From: Alectoria sarmentosa
Lineage: Eukaryota > Ascomycota > Lecanoromycetes > Lecanorales > Parmeliaceae
Length of the DNA: 64,000 nt
Assembly (NCBI GenBank): GCA_009733775.1
Contig: WOGZ01000034.1
Location: 124,001 to 188,000, forward strand
Direction of reading: 5' to 3'
The position numbers and the translations under genes are program-made. Within the stretch, counting starts at the first letter, position 1, and every line of letters begins with the position of its first letter. The notes under the pieces are model-generated. The model saw only the letters and a program-made list of their open reading frames with translations, made no database searches and had not been told where the DNA came from. Positions 34,468-47,959 of the stretch are shown here, one piece after another.

Positions 34468-36147
34468 CTCTGACCAGCTCTTTGTCTCTCTTCTCATGGC
34501 GATCTATCAACGAGATTCACGGCGTAATGGTGTGGGGCATAGGACGATATGCACGAGATAATAGTAATTGGGGCTTGCCTTCGCATGCTGTCCAGGGAAC
34601 CTGGTGTACAGAAGAATCTCGCTTCGTGGCGTCCGGGGGTGGCAGGGTGTTAGATGATTGATGGCAAAGGCTCCTTCAAATGTGGGCTTCGGATGTGGTA
34701 TTATGCGCTTTTGGTAGATATCCCGGGGCTGGTGGTGGAAAACATAGTGCAGGTCTTGGTCTCGCCCTCTTCGTGTCATTTTGGGCAGGCGGAAGCTTGC
34801 AAGAGCCGAGCTCGAAGTGGTGTGGCGGTTACAACGATTCGCTGCAGGTGCTGTGGTGGAAAAGCGTATTCATGTATGACTTGCCTGGATGATATGCGAA
34901 ATATTTCTGGCACCCAGTCGGTGTTAGCTATTAAACAGCGACTTTGATACTGTCTGCTATGATCCGCTGTCCCATGTGAGGCTGCTTCAGCAGTGTACTA
35001 GTCTCAAGGAAAATGTCAGTTGAATCTTCGTTCATGCTTCCCGAGAAGGTTAGAGGGCCTAGCTCCTAGATCGACGAGGCTCCACGGCACCCGAACGTCG
35101 CCTCCTTTCTTCAAACTCTCTACAGTTGTAGATACCAACCGGTAGCCATCATGATGATCGTGAGACCAGGCATGAGGGCTTTCATCACTATTCCAGAGTG
35201 CCGTTTCAGTCTGCTAGACGCCTTCAAAGCTGTGCAATGTGGATAGACGAGAGCACAGAGATGAGGAAAGATCAAACGCCGTGGTAAAATGATATCAATG
35301 CAGGAAATGCCATGACATTTGATTGAACAGTTTGCGCGTAAGAGACGAATCTTCGTAAGAGCGGAAATTGCAGTAACGGAAGACCTTTTGGAATTGTGAG
35401 AAGGAGTAGGCTGTTGTCGAGAAGCAAACTTCCTGCAATTCCCAAGAGAATACCTCGACTTCATTACAGACATGCTTTTGTATCATGTTCCAGCATTATT
35501 GCCTTTTATTTACTTTTGCCTGCCAGACGGTGTTGAGTTCAGCCCTACTGATCTCCATTAGCTTGAGCTTTCTCTCAATCTCCAGTGTTTTGGTGCATTC
35601 CTCACTTCCAAAATAGACCACCACCTTGGCTCGCACTCCCGTCTCTCATTTGCTGTAGCTGACTTTGCTTCAATTCTCGACTGTCACTATCACTTGCTCA
35701 ACCCTTCTCCGCTGGGGTTTCAACGTGTCGAGGGTGTTGGTTGCTCGTCTGAAGGTTGAAAGGTCGACGAGTCACCGAGAAGGTTCGAGCAAGGCAAGAG
35801 CGACACTCTCACAAGCTCCAAATTTTGCCATCAAGAAGGAGGTAGACCTGTCGTATTTAGCAGCTCTTTCAGGGTACTTTATCAGGCTTCAAGGGGTGGG
35901 GCCCCGCTCAATACTTTTATACCGCTCTCTCACATCATAACTTGTTTTGTTCTCCAGCATTATGCGCTGATCCTATGGCTCTCAGCTAGCATTCAGTGGG
36001 CAATAGCAGCCTTTGCCGGCATAATTTGCTCATACCCACACTCGGTCGTCGGCCAACTGCGGCACCGGGTCAGCTTGGGCATTCATCATCGCGACACATC
36101 GTCAGGAGGCGCCTGTCAAACTCTCAGTTCTGAAATCTATTACAGAG
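34468..36147. other. intergenic, kinase promoter side
   Basis: About 1.7 kb with only short frames. It holds the 3' end of the zinc-finger gene and the promoter and leader of the kinase gene. Nothing else recognised. Confidence 0.45.
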
Positions 36148-39100
36148 ATGGATCAAGATTATGTTCGAGGGAATGCTCAAAGACGCCGCCACCCGCTCAG
36201 CGATGCTACTAATTGGGTCAACAATCAATCCCCAGCCCCAGTCCCCAGCTCAGACCACTGCACCTCTTCTCCAGCCAGCATACCACACCACGGATCTCTT
36301 GCACCCGGTGGCAACCTCCAGATTCTGAATGATCCCAATTCTCCTCTGGCAAGAGCAGAAGACAAACGAATCTCGGCTATCTCCAGCGAAGATGCTCGGA
36401 ACTCCAATCGCGACTCTCAGATCTCCAGTGCTTCCACTAATGCGTCTGGTAAATCACGACGCAAGACACATATAGGGCCATGGCAACTGGGCAAGACGGT
36501 GGGGAAGGGAGCTTCCGGGAGAGTGAGGAAAGCGAGACACGCTGTGACGGGGAAATACGCTGCGGTCAAGATCGTCAGCAGAAAATCAGCAGAGATGCTA
36601 CGTAGTACTAGCTTGGCCGTTATGGATACGATGTTTCGGAATGACGACAAGGGCACGATTCCGTCAGGCATTGAGAGGGAGGTGGTTATCATGAAGCTAA
36701 TTGAACATCCTAACGTCATTAGTCTTTATGATGTCTGGGAGAATAGAGGTGAACTGTGAGTCTACTGTAATCGTATCGCGGTTGCAATGGACCGGCTGAC
36801 CATTAGTCAAAGGTACCTTGTCCTGGAGTTCGTCGAAGGCGGCGAGCTGTTCGACCACATAATTAAACATGGGCGTCTTCCGGAACCTGAAGCGGTCCGC
36901 ATATTTCGTCAAATGATCTCTGGTCTCTCCTACTGCCACCGTTTCAACATTTGCCATCGAGACCTTAAGCCAGAAAACATCCTCATGGATCGTAATCGGA
37001 ACATCAAGATTGTGGACTTCGGTATGGCTGCACTTCAGCCTGCCAACAAGTGGCTCAACACCTCCTGCGGAAGCCCACATTATGCATCTCCAGAAGTCAT
37101 TCGCGCAGAAAATTACCGTGGAGACAAGGCAGATATCTGGTCCTGCGGCGTCATCCTTTTCGCCATGCTAACTGGGACCTTACCATTCGACAGCACTGGT
37201 AATTGGCGCGATGTCATTAATGCCGTGTTAGCAGGCGAATTCATCATTCCCCAAGGTGTTTCACCACAAGCAGCAGATCTAATACTTAAAATATTGCAGC
37301 CAGACCCAAGACAACGTATTCCGATAAAGCACATGTGGCAACACCCATTTCTCAAAAAGTACGAGAACCTTGACAGTACCGATTACAATGGTAGACTTTA
37401 CATTGGTCCTGCGCCACCGTTGACGATACAGGATTGTGGAGCGCCCATCAAGCGTCGAGAAGACATTGACGATATGCTGTTGGGAAACCTGGGCAACCTG
37501 TGGCATGGTGTCAGTGTGGAGGAACTTGCGGAGAAGCTCTTGAACGATGTGTAAGATTCTTTAAGTCTTGTTGTAGACACCATCGAGTTGCTAATCATAT
37601 ATGCATCAGCCCAAATCATGAGAAGGTCCTCTATACCAAACTCCTCAGATTTCGAGACGAGCAGCTCGAAAACTACCAGGGTCCTCCAATCGAGTACTCA
37701 TCCAGCGACTATCACCATAACCCACCACAATGGCGAGCGGCAAATCGGTCTTCGACAAAACCTCCTCTTCAGACATCACTAAGTCAACGGCGGCAATCCC
37801 AATACTCCATCTTGGAGCAAAGCGTGGCGCCGCCCAGGAAGAGCCACAGCCAAAGTGTCCATCGACAGGCTAGTGTTGCAGAAACGGAAGAGAGCTATGA
37901 TCCTTATCGGCCTTCCCGGGCGCAAATTACGAAGGAGCAAGCAGATCAAGCAAGAATCACCCTACTCCGCGTCACGTCCCAGTCCCAAGGATCTTCTAGA
38001 AGGCCATCGATCCGACTGGGGAGTACAACGTCCGCTCGAAATCCAGCAATCACGAGTGGTCAGGGTGTAGAAGATGTATACAGTATCGCGAGTTCACCTC
38101 CTCCATCAATGACCATGCATAGCGCAGGTCTTTCGCAGCTCCAAAGGATGATGACCAATCGGCAAATACCACAAGGCAATTCCAGGATGACGATGTCCTC
38201 CCGACGTTCTCTGAGAAGCAATTCATCCGTCGTTATGGTGCGTAAGTCGACAAGCTACAAACGCAACGTTAGCTTCGTACACAATCGCAAACGCTCTTTC
38301 AGTGGTCGTCATCCACGCCTGCGAAGTCATGAGCATCATACCTCCCCATTCACCTTACAAGAAAGGTTTTTTAGAGATCAGTCTCAGTCTCAATCTCAGT
38401 CGCATGCCAAAGCCAAAGAAACCTCCATTTCTCCCTCAACATCCATGAAGGCAACCACTTGTCGAGAAGAATTACCTGTCGTTCGCTCACGAAAGAGCCC
38501 GGTCAAAGAACCTGCTGCAAAGAAGCCAAGAGTAGCAAGCCATTTCTGGAAAGACGACGCCAGGAAGGTCAGCGTCGAAATGGAAAAGCTATGCGATGAT
38601 GCTTTCAATCGTTCACCAATCGCCTCCAGCATACCCACTCCAAGAACCGAAGCCACAGGTAATCGATTTTCTCAGAATACCTACTCATCCCCAGCGACTT
38701 CCTTCTCTGTGCATGAGGATCCAGTGCCTGTGTCTGTGACTCGTCATAGCAAAGCGAGGCACATCGAGGTGGACTATCAACAACGTCCATTGCCCTTACC
38801 ACCAGCAACCGAGAGGCAAATGGATTCTGAGCATCTAGGATCTTACACTCAGCGAGAGCTTGCGAAGACAAGAGATCTCCTCCAAAAGCGAGCCGCCGAA
38901 GCTACCATGTCTCCAGGCTATCTCGACGAAGTCATCGCGCACTTGGATCGACTAATGCAGCCTAGTGCTGTAAGACTGCATGAGGAGGAGCGACGAGCAA
39001 TCTCAACGCCTGATCCTGACTCTGGCATCCCACGCAGGGACACCTTTGAGCAGATTATGGAGAAGAATCATATAGGCTTCCGCTCCGCGTCAGAACCATT

Positions 39101-40425
39101 CAAGAAACAGAAGACTGATCCCACACAGTCAACTATTAGAATTGTGGATCTCTCTGAAAGTCTCAAGCCAATATCGCCTGTCAAGCCCCTTACCATACGC
39201 AAGAAGAGCGAGTCATCTACACCATCAGCAGGATCACCTCGACAGATTGTACCAACAGAGCGCTTATTCACGACCGAAGAGCTGTATAGCCAGCAGGTCG
39301 AAGAACGCCGCTCTGCTGGCCTGGCACCTCTCGAAAATCCTAGCCTTGAGCCCATAGACGAAGACGATGATAAAGAGAACTTCGATCCTGCTACTCGAAG
39401 AACAGACTTTCCCGAACCCAAGAAGCGCAACTGGTTCCACCGTCACCAGCCCGTCCAGCGGAGCCGAGACGATGACATGAGTCCTCCACTCCCAGTCAAG
39501 GACCAGCAGCAGCCGCTGTCATATCTCCACCCCTTAGAACAGAAAGCCAGAAACCGTGCTTCTGACGTCCCTAGCGAGGAGTCCCAAACCAGTGAACACA
39601 AGAAAGGATCAGGTAGAGCTCGTTTCTTCAAGATCTTCTCCAGCAAACACGACTCCAAGGAGTCTCAGAAACCAGCTGGCGGTGACTATGACCTCGGCGA
39701 TACAGATAGCCTAGTCACCGAAGACTCCACCTTCAATTACAACCCACAACGTGCGTACATGAGTGGTGCACTGCAGAACACGAGCCATAACAGCGTCCTG
39801 AAGCCTAACAAGCATGGGAAAAATAATAGTGCAGGGGACATAATGATGGCGCCGCCTCAAATTCCGAGAGTCATTGTACCGCAACCACAGAATTGGCTTG
39901 CTCGTTTCTTGCGTATCAAGCCTGCCGTCAACGTGATCTGTTTCCAGGTTTCGAAAGTCCGTGCTCGCAAGGAAGTAATTGCCGTCTTCCGAGAATGGCG
40001 AAAGTATGGCATGCGTGATATCGTTGTTGACAAAGCGGCAGGGAGAATTTGGGCTAGGGTGGACGTCAAGAACTGTATGTGCCTTGTCTTCTCTCGACCA
40101 TCGTCCTCGATGCCTTTCCGTTCTGGTCGTTTCCATTCCTAGACGTGCCTCTTTCTTGTTGCAACACGTCGCCATATGCTACAACGGTGCTAACATACTT
40201 GCAGCTCTCCGAATCCCCTCTCTATCAATAGCTGCTGAGTTCCATACCCTCCTCCACCGCGGCCGCCGCGCCAACATCGCCATTGCACGCTTCACGCAAG
40301 AAAAAGGCGCCAAGTCATCTTTTGAGCGCGTTTTCGAAGCATTGGACCAGATTTTGAAAGCCAGAGGGCTGGTGGTTGAGGATAAGACGATAGTAAAAGA
40401 GATGAGGATTGGTGCTGGGATGTAG
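36148..40425 (+). CDS. Gin4/Hsl1/Nim1-type serine/threonine protein kinase
   Basis: Large kinase of the Nim1/Gin4/Hsl1 group, which in fungi localises to septins at the bud neck or septum and controls mitotic entry through Wee1 and septin organisation. Four exons, 36148-36755, 36813-37550, 37610-40074 and 40205-40425, give 1,343 residues. Kinase domain about 111-375: glycine loop VGKGASGRV (118-126), catalytic Lys141, CHRDLKPENIL (HRD 251-253), VDFGMA (DFG 271-273), activation segment NTSCGSPHYASPEV. After it comes a UBA-like/linker region (HGVSVEELAEKLL) and a long disordered Ser/Pro/Arg middle. A KA1-type membrane-binding end follows: WLARFLRIKPAVNVICFQVS, VFREWRKYGMRDIVVDK, then across the last intron LRIPSLSIAAEFHTLLHRG to the stop. 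Introns are 57, 59 and 130 nt. Convergent with POP1. Confidence 0.95.
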
Positions 40426-40967
40426 TTGGATAGCTTCGCCAACAGAAAAAGCCTTGGATCAACAAGACGAGGAGTGGCAAGGAGTTGAAGAGTGGATGGG
40501 GAGCATAATGGGATTGACGAATGGTGACTTTGCATGATTACGAGCATCGGAATGATACGAGGACACGACGAGGAGGTGGTTTGACTTCTTGTATCAACGG
40601 AAGCCTGGATAGGTCTGATGACGGAGGGCATTGCACAGGACAGGATAGATAGTCCACTTTAATTGCTTTACGCTCATCAATCAATGGAAGAATCAATTGC
40701 ATACTCGAAGCTGGTTCAAGAGAGACTTGGTTGATCATGGATAAAGAGAAACGGTCCCATGCATCTGCGCAGCTGGGGCTCAACGGTTCGGTAGGAGATT
40801 GGGGCCTCCAGTCACGTTGAACTTGACATCAACATTCGATTCGTTGAGAAAGGAGTCGAGGTCCAATTCTACGCAGCTTTTGGAAGCCTACTACTATCCG
40901 CAGACATGTTCAGCCGGTGGCTCAATCCTGTCAAGAGCAATGTGAGTTCCCCTCCACCCTCGCTATT
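40426..40967. other. convergent intergenic region kinase/POP1
   Basis: About 540 nt between two converging genes, holding both 3' ends. A plus-strand ATG at 40,906 followed by a GTGAGT donor is noted, but a gene there would run antisense into POP1 and I do not call it. Confidence 0.4.
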
Positions 40968-43846
40968 TCACACAAAATTCCATCTAGCCAACCTCCCCAA
41001 ATTCTGCCCAGCTTCTCTGACGATGCACAGATTCCTCGCACTCACCTTCTCCTTCTCCTTCTCATCGTCCACGCCGACCACCTTCGCAACGGCAACATTC
41101 CCAACAGCCTCGCACCTCCCCTCCCCCAAGTTATAGTTGCCCGTCGTAACGAAGCCAATCAGATCGACTTCATCTGGCACTAGTGGATACTCCTTTCCAC
41201 CAGCTTTCAGCGACCCTGTCTCGGGAGACGCAATGCCTGCACTGAGAAGGCTAGCAGCTAACTTCTGCGCCCCACGAGCATGCTGCGGTGCGTCCTTAGG
41301 TGGAGGTATTGGCCGTGAGTATCGAGCGCCCTTTGAGGATTTAGGTAGGTTGGCCAAAGCGAGCCATTTTGCACGCAGCTCATGGTTACGGGTCGGGAGG
41401 CGGTAGATGCGAGCGTTGCGAGTAGGGTGGCCGGATGTGATGAGAGTTATGTGGATGGGAGAGAGAGCCGTGGGTGGGACTGGAGGCGTGGTGGAGAGGG
41501 GATTAGGGAGGTGGTGCATATGAAGGAGTGGGTCCGGGGCCTCGGTGGAGGTTTGCTCAGGTTGTTGATCTTTTGGTGAAGGCTGGGCAGGTTCGGCTGC
41601 GTCTTTGGCAGCTTTCTCCTGTCCTGGCGAAGAGACTTTATCTGCAGCTTCTGTGCTGGCCCGCGACGGCGGGCCTTGGAATAGACGCCCCCAGTCGCAG
41701 GTCCAACCCATACCAATTTCTCCTTTCCTCCCCTCTCCTAGATCTAGCCTGTCCCATTCCGTCCTCTTGCCTCTCGGCCGTCGCTCCCATTCCTGTCTAT
41801 TCCTCTCTCGTTCTAAAACCTCCCATTGATACCCTGCTTTCGTACCGGGATAATCACCAGGGAACCAGGGCACGCCCCGCTCAAACGACACCTGCCTCTT
41901 CTCTTGTAGACCGCCGAAGCGAGGATTTCCGCCGGTAGAGAGGGGATAATGCATCAAAGAATACCAGACTGGAAGGACGCATTCCCAAGGGAGAAGCAGG
42001 GTCCATGTGCCTTGACCAGTTTTGGTGCGTGGACCAGAAGCTAGAAGCAGGACAGGTATCTTTGGGTCCCTTGAGATTGGATGGGGGTATGCTCCCGGCA
42101 GTGCCTCGCCTTTACGGCGGTTGATGGCTTTTTGGCTGGCTAATTGACGAGAAGCCGTGAGGCGCTTCGTCCGGTCGAACAGGTCAGGAGTGGCTTGGGT
42201 CTGGTCAGGTGGCCACGTTGAGAGTAGTTCCAGCAACGTTTCATTGGCCGACTCATGGCTGGGCTGTGGGACAGTACGTGGTGGATAATGTAGTCGTGGG
42301 TCTGAGACGGTGAAGCCCAACATTGCATTGGCGGGCAAACAGGCTGGATTCGTGACTGCTGGAAGCTGAAGCCAGACTTCCTCGGCAGATCCAATGTCCA
42401 CCCACCCACCCTCTAGCTCGTCTTTTGCGGCTTCTTCAGTGGCTGGCTCGGTGACTCGTAGTGGATGAAGAGCACCAACGAGTGCCTCAGTAGACCCAGG
42501 ACCATCGATTTCGATGCTACCAATCTCGAATCTCAGATCCTCCACCTTGACCTGCGGCCGTTGGATCTTGGCCAACTTTAGAACCTCATTCCAGACCTGG
42601 AGAAACGCAGACGGATGCGTTCTCATAAGAATTTTCCTTCTCCGTTTCTTTGGCTGCCATGCCGCTTGCTTCGCTCCATCTTTTTCCTCTGAGTCGACCT
42701 CCATTCCCTCCCCACTTCCATTCTGCGGTTCGGTTTCTGAATCTAGCTCGGCTTCTTTCTCCTTATCGATCTGGCTTTCCTGTCCAGCTTTTTCCTGGTC
42801 TTCTGCGGGCGAGGCATCAAAGCACCACGCAATGCTAATTCTAGAGATCCACATCCTCTCGCCGTCTCTCTCCCTAATCCAGCCTTCCCACCCTCTAGTA
42901 CCTCTCCTCCATTTTGCCTCCCTCTTCCCAGTCAGCACATTTTCCTCTAATCCAATACCCTTCAGTAGCCCCAGCAGACTGGCTTCAACTCCCTCGATTC
43001 CAATGGTGCTCATATAGCTCATATCGCAAGCGACACAGCCTCTCAAAGATGCAGCACGATGCGTAGGCCTGTAGCATTTATCTGTCGGCGTCAAGGGTAT
43101 CGAAAATCGCCATAATGGCTCCTTCGGCATTGTCATGTGCGCTCTCTTCGCGTGGTACAGATGTGTCGGGAGCCATTGCTTATGTACCTGGCGTTTGCGG
43201 AATTTGGCTGGAGGTTTGGCAGGTCTTGCGAGAGTATCTTTATTGAACTTGGGTATTCGAGGAGCAATGACTACCATCTTTTCAGGATCTGTCTCCCCCG
43301 CCTTTGCTGAAGCACGATTCTTCTTTGTCAGAACTCCCAGCTCCTTGAGTTTCTTCGCCTTGTCGAGTCGGAGTCTCTGGTGAGGTGTTGGCTTTCTTCG
43401 ACGAGCCGTTACGATTGGCGTTTTATCTTCCCTCATCTTTCGAATTGCGCTACCAGGTCAGCCGCTCATGATCATCAAAAACCTTGCTTGTGGGCGCGAT
43501 GCACCTCTTTTGCTGCCCTCATTCTCAGCCTCTTGGGCATCCTCTTCACATTGTGACTAGCCGTTCTCCTCCTCAGATTCTTCGGCAGCTGCTGGAACGC
43601 TCTCGTAGAAAGGCTGTTCTTCGAAGCCCCCATGCTTGCAACTATAGCTTTGATCTCGAATTCGCGAGCCTTGACGAAGGCGGATACGTCGAGGTCGCCA
43701 TTCTTGCTCAAGGCCTTATCGGAAGCCTGGGCGAGGATCGTCCTGGCTGAAAAGGTTTTGATGCGTTTGGCTGCACGCTTGGAGGCTAGGTCAGGGTGAC
43801 TGGACTGGGGATGCAGTTTGCGTTTGCGTGGACCAGAGGAAGCCAT
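40968..43846 (-). CDS. POP1: RNase P/RNase MRP subunit Pop1
   Basis: Largest protein subunit of nuclear RNase P and RNase MRP, needed for 5' processing of pre-tRNA and for rRNA maturation. Two exons, 43846-43505 and 43436-40968, give 936 residues. Exon 1 has FKAREFEIKAIV-like family sequence (AFVKAREFEIKAIVASM), then AFQQLPKNLRRRTASHNVKR and MPKRLRMRAAKE. A donor at GTGCAT (43,504), not the in-frame reading to 43,475, joins it in phase to MREDKTPIVTARRRKP, which is how the family reads; the intron is 68 nt. Exon 2 carries KQWLPTHLYHAKRAHM and WRFSIPLTPTDKCYRPTHR, then WTLLLPWECVLPVWYSLM and PRFGGLQEKRQVSFERGVPW, all Pop1 blocks. The C-terminus reads NLCIVREAGQNLGRLARWNF. A Glu/Lys-rich low-complexity insert lies in the middle. 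Confidence 0.94.
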
Positions 43847-45464
43847 TGTGGATGGAGAAATGGATGAGACAGAGGTCCATCACCAAATTTTCCAGCTTGA
43901 GCTATCGACCAGTCGCGGATGGCATTGTGGTTGGCCGGATCAAACGCGCCTCGGCGCTTGGCGTCGCTTTGCTCACGATCTATAAGCTAGGCCAAGAAGG
44001 GCAGATTAGGGTCTGGACTCTTAATTGGTACGCATACATACTCTAATGTACTTTAAAGTTGGCCAGGTAAAGTACCTACTTTATGTTGAGCCTGAGGATT
44101 TCTGGTAGATCAAGTACCTTATACAGAAGGCTGCAGATCGGATTCAGGCTCTCCAGCAATTACTGTCTCTGCTATCATACGACCAAGACGATTTAAAAGC
44201 CTTTCACCATGCGAATACCACCCATCCCGAAATAGGGAAATCTGATAATCGATGTGTAGGAACCGTACGGACAGAGTGCTTTAGCATGAATTCCACACTA
44301 TGTGATCGTGTCGTCAATGACTGTGCCTGCCTACCATCACGGTGTCACCTTTTGCATCCACCCTCTCAATAATATACAAGAACCCGACGATTCAGTATTC
44401 CCCACCTTCATCCACCGTCCTCCATTTCCCGCCCTTTGCCTGCATTGTTGTATTGACGAGCTTGGAAGGAGCGTCTTTCGACTCCCTGACTGGATATTTG
44501 ATCTGGGCTGCAGGTACAATCATGCGCTCTTGTACAAGAAAGCTCCATCTGTGTATGTATTGTGAGTATACCCCGCGGTGATAAAGATACCCTTGACAAG
44601 GCGTAGTAGGAGAAGAACTGCGGCAGGAAGGGGAGCAACATGGCGAGGAAGTGTAAGGAAAAGGACTGGTTGTGGGCAAGCACCAGCGGCGAGCCATGTC
44701 TGTTAAACCCTAGAGTCAGTACAATGAACCTTGGAACATGTGTACTCGTACAGGGCAAGTAGACAGAGCCAAGATGTGTGAAATGTACCCCAATCTCACC
44801 CCTTATCAAGACCCCTTTTCAAGTATAGGGTGACCGTTGCCCTATTGTCGCGTAATCTGAGTGATGGTATATCAACTCTAGACTGCAGGCCGCATGATAC
44901 TCGTAACGCCCGAGGACGATGCTGACCCTTAAGTAGTGGAGTAGAAGAAGAAGAAGATGCTATACAATGGCAGCAATTTAAGAAAGGCCTTGAAGTCCTC
45001 AGTTGGAAGGGCTATGATTGTAATGTGTTCGGATATCCATATCAATCCCGGCTTGTTACTGGAAAGAATCTTTGACTTTTTGGTGGCAAGTATTCAATTT
45101 TTGTTTGTCCTCCCGCTGCTCTCACTGAAACTGAAGTCTGATAAACGCAAGGTCATTTGAAATGCCAACTTATTCAATGCCGCCTTGATATTATCTCTCC
45201 TTTTTTTCGGAGCTTCTCATTCTCTCTTCTGATTTCAACGAGAAATCCTTCGAAATCATGCGCTCTTCTCTCCCTGTGTGCGGTGCAAAGTCTTCTTTAT
45301 CTAATTCGAGACGAAAAGGAAGGGATGTGAGAGATGAGATATAGCAACTCAGAACTTCGCCCTTGGATAATTGATTGGAAGCAAAGTTTTGTAGTCAGAC
45401 AATGAAGGGCTGGAAACATGTTCGGGGCAGGTTGCACCGCATACTAGTACTGTTACCGTGTCAC
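43847..45464. other. intergenic flank of the AT-rich island, with repeat copy B
   Basis: About 1.6 kb of normal-composition DNA between POP1 and the AT-rich element. It contains the dispersed repeat copy B (about 44,771-44,925) and AAGTAC-like reiterations at 44,046-44,085. No gene is supported. Confidence 0.45.
44771..44925 (+). repeat. dispersed repeat copy B
   Basis: Second copy of the block at about 17,309-17,445, same orientation. Shared words in order are GCCAAGAT, TGAAATGTACCCC/CGAAATGTACCCC, CTCACC/ATCACC, GCCCTATTGTCGCGT, GAG-TGA and GCCCGAGG. Copies are diverged between these anchors and spacing differs slightly. Confidence 0.6.
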
Positions 45465-45480
45465 CACTCCTTGTCCCAAC

Positions 45481-45542
45481 TCTACTTGTGCGCTATCGTA
45501 CTCTACTTGTGCGCTATCACACCATTCTACTTGTGCGCTATC
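45481..45542 (+). repeat. three copies of a 17-nt repeat at the island's 5' edge
   Basis: TCTACTTGTGCGCTATC occurs exactly at 45,481-45,497, 45,502-45,518 and 45,526-45,542, with unlike spacers of 4 and 7 nt. It ends where the AT-rich interior starts. It could be the 5' UTR monomers of the LINE, or a host regulatory array that the element entered. Confidence 0.9.
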
Positions 45543-47959
45543 AAATCGAACGATTTTAAATGCCACAATAATCATCACGTAATTAGCTTCCGAATATTAT
45601 TATTGTTACATTTATAATCCTCGTGACTTTTGTATTTTATCGTCGCCTTTTTTCTCACGATTTATTATGGCGAAAAATGATAAATCAAAATGATCATAAA
45701 TTCTCACGAATTATGAGTCTTTATTCATTAATAAACAATTTTTATTCACGTAAAATATATTTGATATCATTTTTAAACACATTAAAAATGAGTTTAACGA
45801 TTTTCATGAAAATATATTTCGTATCGTCGTCGAGGCTCTACTTCGCATAATGTTTTCGATAATCACAAAAATAATCGATTAATCGAATAATAAGAAATTT
45901 TTCGTTATTATATAACGTTTAAAACAATTTATTAAGCGCATTAAAAACGACGTTACAATTATAAAGCATTTCATTAATATAATCGTTTTCAAAAATCATG
46001 ATTCGTTAAAAATATGAACGAAAGATTTATTAATCGTTTTTTTATTACTTTCTTAAAACATAATATTATTATATTTTTTATAATTAATCTCATCTCTCGA
46101 ATTGAAAAATAAAGAAGATTGTTAAATTATTATTAAAATCAAAGATAAAGAAATCGTTTAAAAATTATGTATTAATATTTTTAAACAATTATAAAATTAT
46201 ATCGAAATACGTTTAAAGATATATTTTATATTCAAGATTGCAGAGATCGAGGTTTTTAAATAATTACGATTTAAAGATTTTCAATTTTTAATAAAAATTC
46301 GAAGGGGCGTTGAAACTTTGAGAAATGTTAAGAAAATCAAGAAATGAATAACGTGTTTTGATAAAAACGCGTTTATTTTGATCTTTATTTTTGATATAAT
46401 TATTTATAACATTTTTATCGAAATATATCAATTCTCGAAAAATGTTGAGGCGTTTGTTAAAATCATTATTAAATTGAACGTTTATAAGATTCTCGAGATA
46501 AATATTAAATATATCGATTAATTGAATAAAAATAAGGTCAAAAATTTAATAATTAAAGTCTCGGCGATTATAATGAAATTTTTAAATTTATATCACGTAA
46601 ATATCGTTTAAATTAAAAATTTGAATTAAAAAACAAAAAATGAGAATAAACATCACGATTGCGAAAAATATATTCGAATAAGTAAAATCATTAAATGTTT
46701 TCGATGTCAAAGATTCGATTATATTATCTCTTTATGCGAATATAAAATATCAATTTACGCGCATTGCGTTTAAAAACATGATATTCGCGAATGCGAAAAA
46801 CATTAAAAATAGGGTTTTAAGTTCAAATGCGTTAATTGTCAAGATCAATATGAGATTTTTTAATTCATTTATCAAAAAATCAAAAATATCGTTAAAGGGG
46901 CAATCGAAAAGAGACGAAAGCTTTAAGTTTTTTATTTTAAAAATAATAAACATCAATTATAAAATAACGAAAGTTTATTATAAAACTTTATAAACGATAT
47001 CGCATTATAAATCAAAAACGCATTTCAATTCGCAAAGATCAGAAAGTTTCGCGTAAAGAAGTTAATGAAGAAATCGAAGTTAAATAAGGTTATAATGATA
47101 ATAAATGTGAATTCATTCATCTTAAAGTTCATTTCAAAAATCACGATTATCGAAATTTCGATAACATAATTTTTTGAATTTTTTAATCAATCGATAATGA
47201 TATTATAAGAAATCTTTATCACGAAGATTATAATGATTACGAATATAAACGTTTTTTTATTTCAATTCGCAATCTTTTAAGAGTCAAATAAATCGTGAAA
47301 AACGATTAATTTAAAAAAACGAAAGATCATCGCGAGAAGCTCGTTAATATCGTTTAATAAAGATCATTATCGTAAATAAAAGAATAATAACGAAATGATT
47401 TTTCGAACGTTTTTAACGATATAAAAAAGGGTTTTTAATCTCGGAAATTTTAAAAGAAATACATTATTTGAGATCACATTTTTCACATTTTAAAACTTTA
47501 AGATTTTATTTATGAAGGGCAAAGAAGCGGCGAATAAGAAGAATAAATCATTTGTTATAAATAAATTCATTAAAAAACAGATTAATAAAGTCTTAAATTT
47601 TTTATTTTATAAATTTACGAACGCAGAGAAGATTTTCGCATAAAAAGAAGTTTGCGATAATTATATCGCATCTTTTAAAGACATCGATGAAAATTTCAAT
47701 TTCAATTTCAATTCAAATTTTCACGAATTGATAAATCGAAAGATCTTTATCGCATTAAGCGATAGAATCATTCGAAGCGTTTAAAGGTTTAACGATATTT
47801 CGTTTAACAACATTTTAATCAAAGACATTTCATTTAACGAAAATTCTTAATGAGATTATAACGAAAAAAATCAATATTAAAAACATAAAAATCGCGATTA
47901 TGAGTATTTCAATATAACGTCGATAAGTTAATAAACGTTATGATTTCATTATTTCAAAA

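Noticed and set aside
40906..41183. plus-strand gene start MFSRWLNPVKSN with GTGAGT donor
   Set aside because: It would run antisense through the conserved C-terminus of POP1, and no coding continuation is visible.
42514..43017. 167-codon plus-strand frame
   Set aside because: Antisense shadow of POP1 exon 2.
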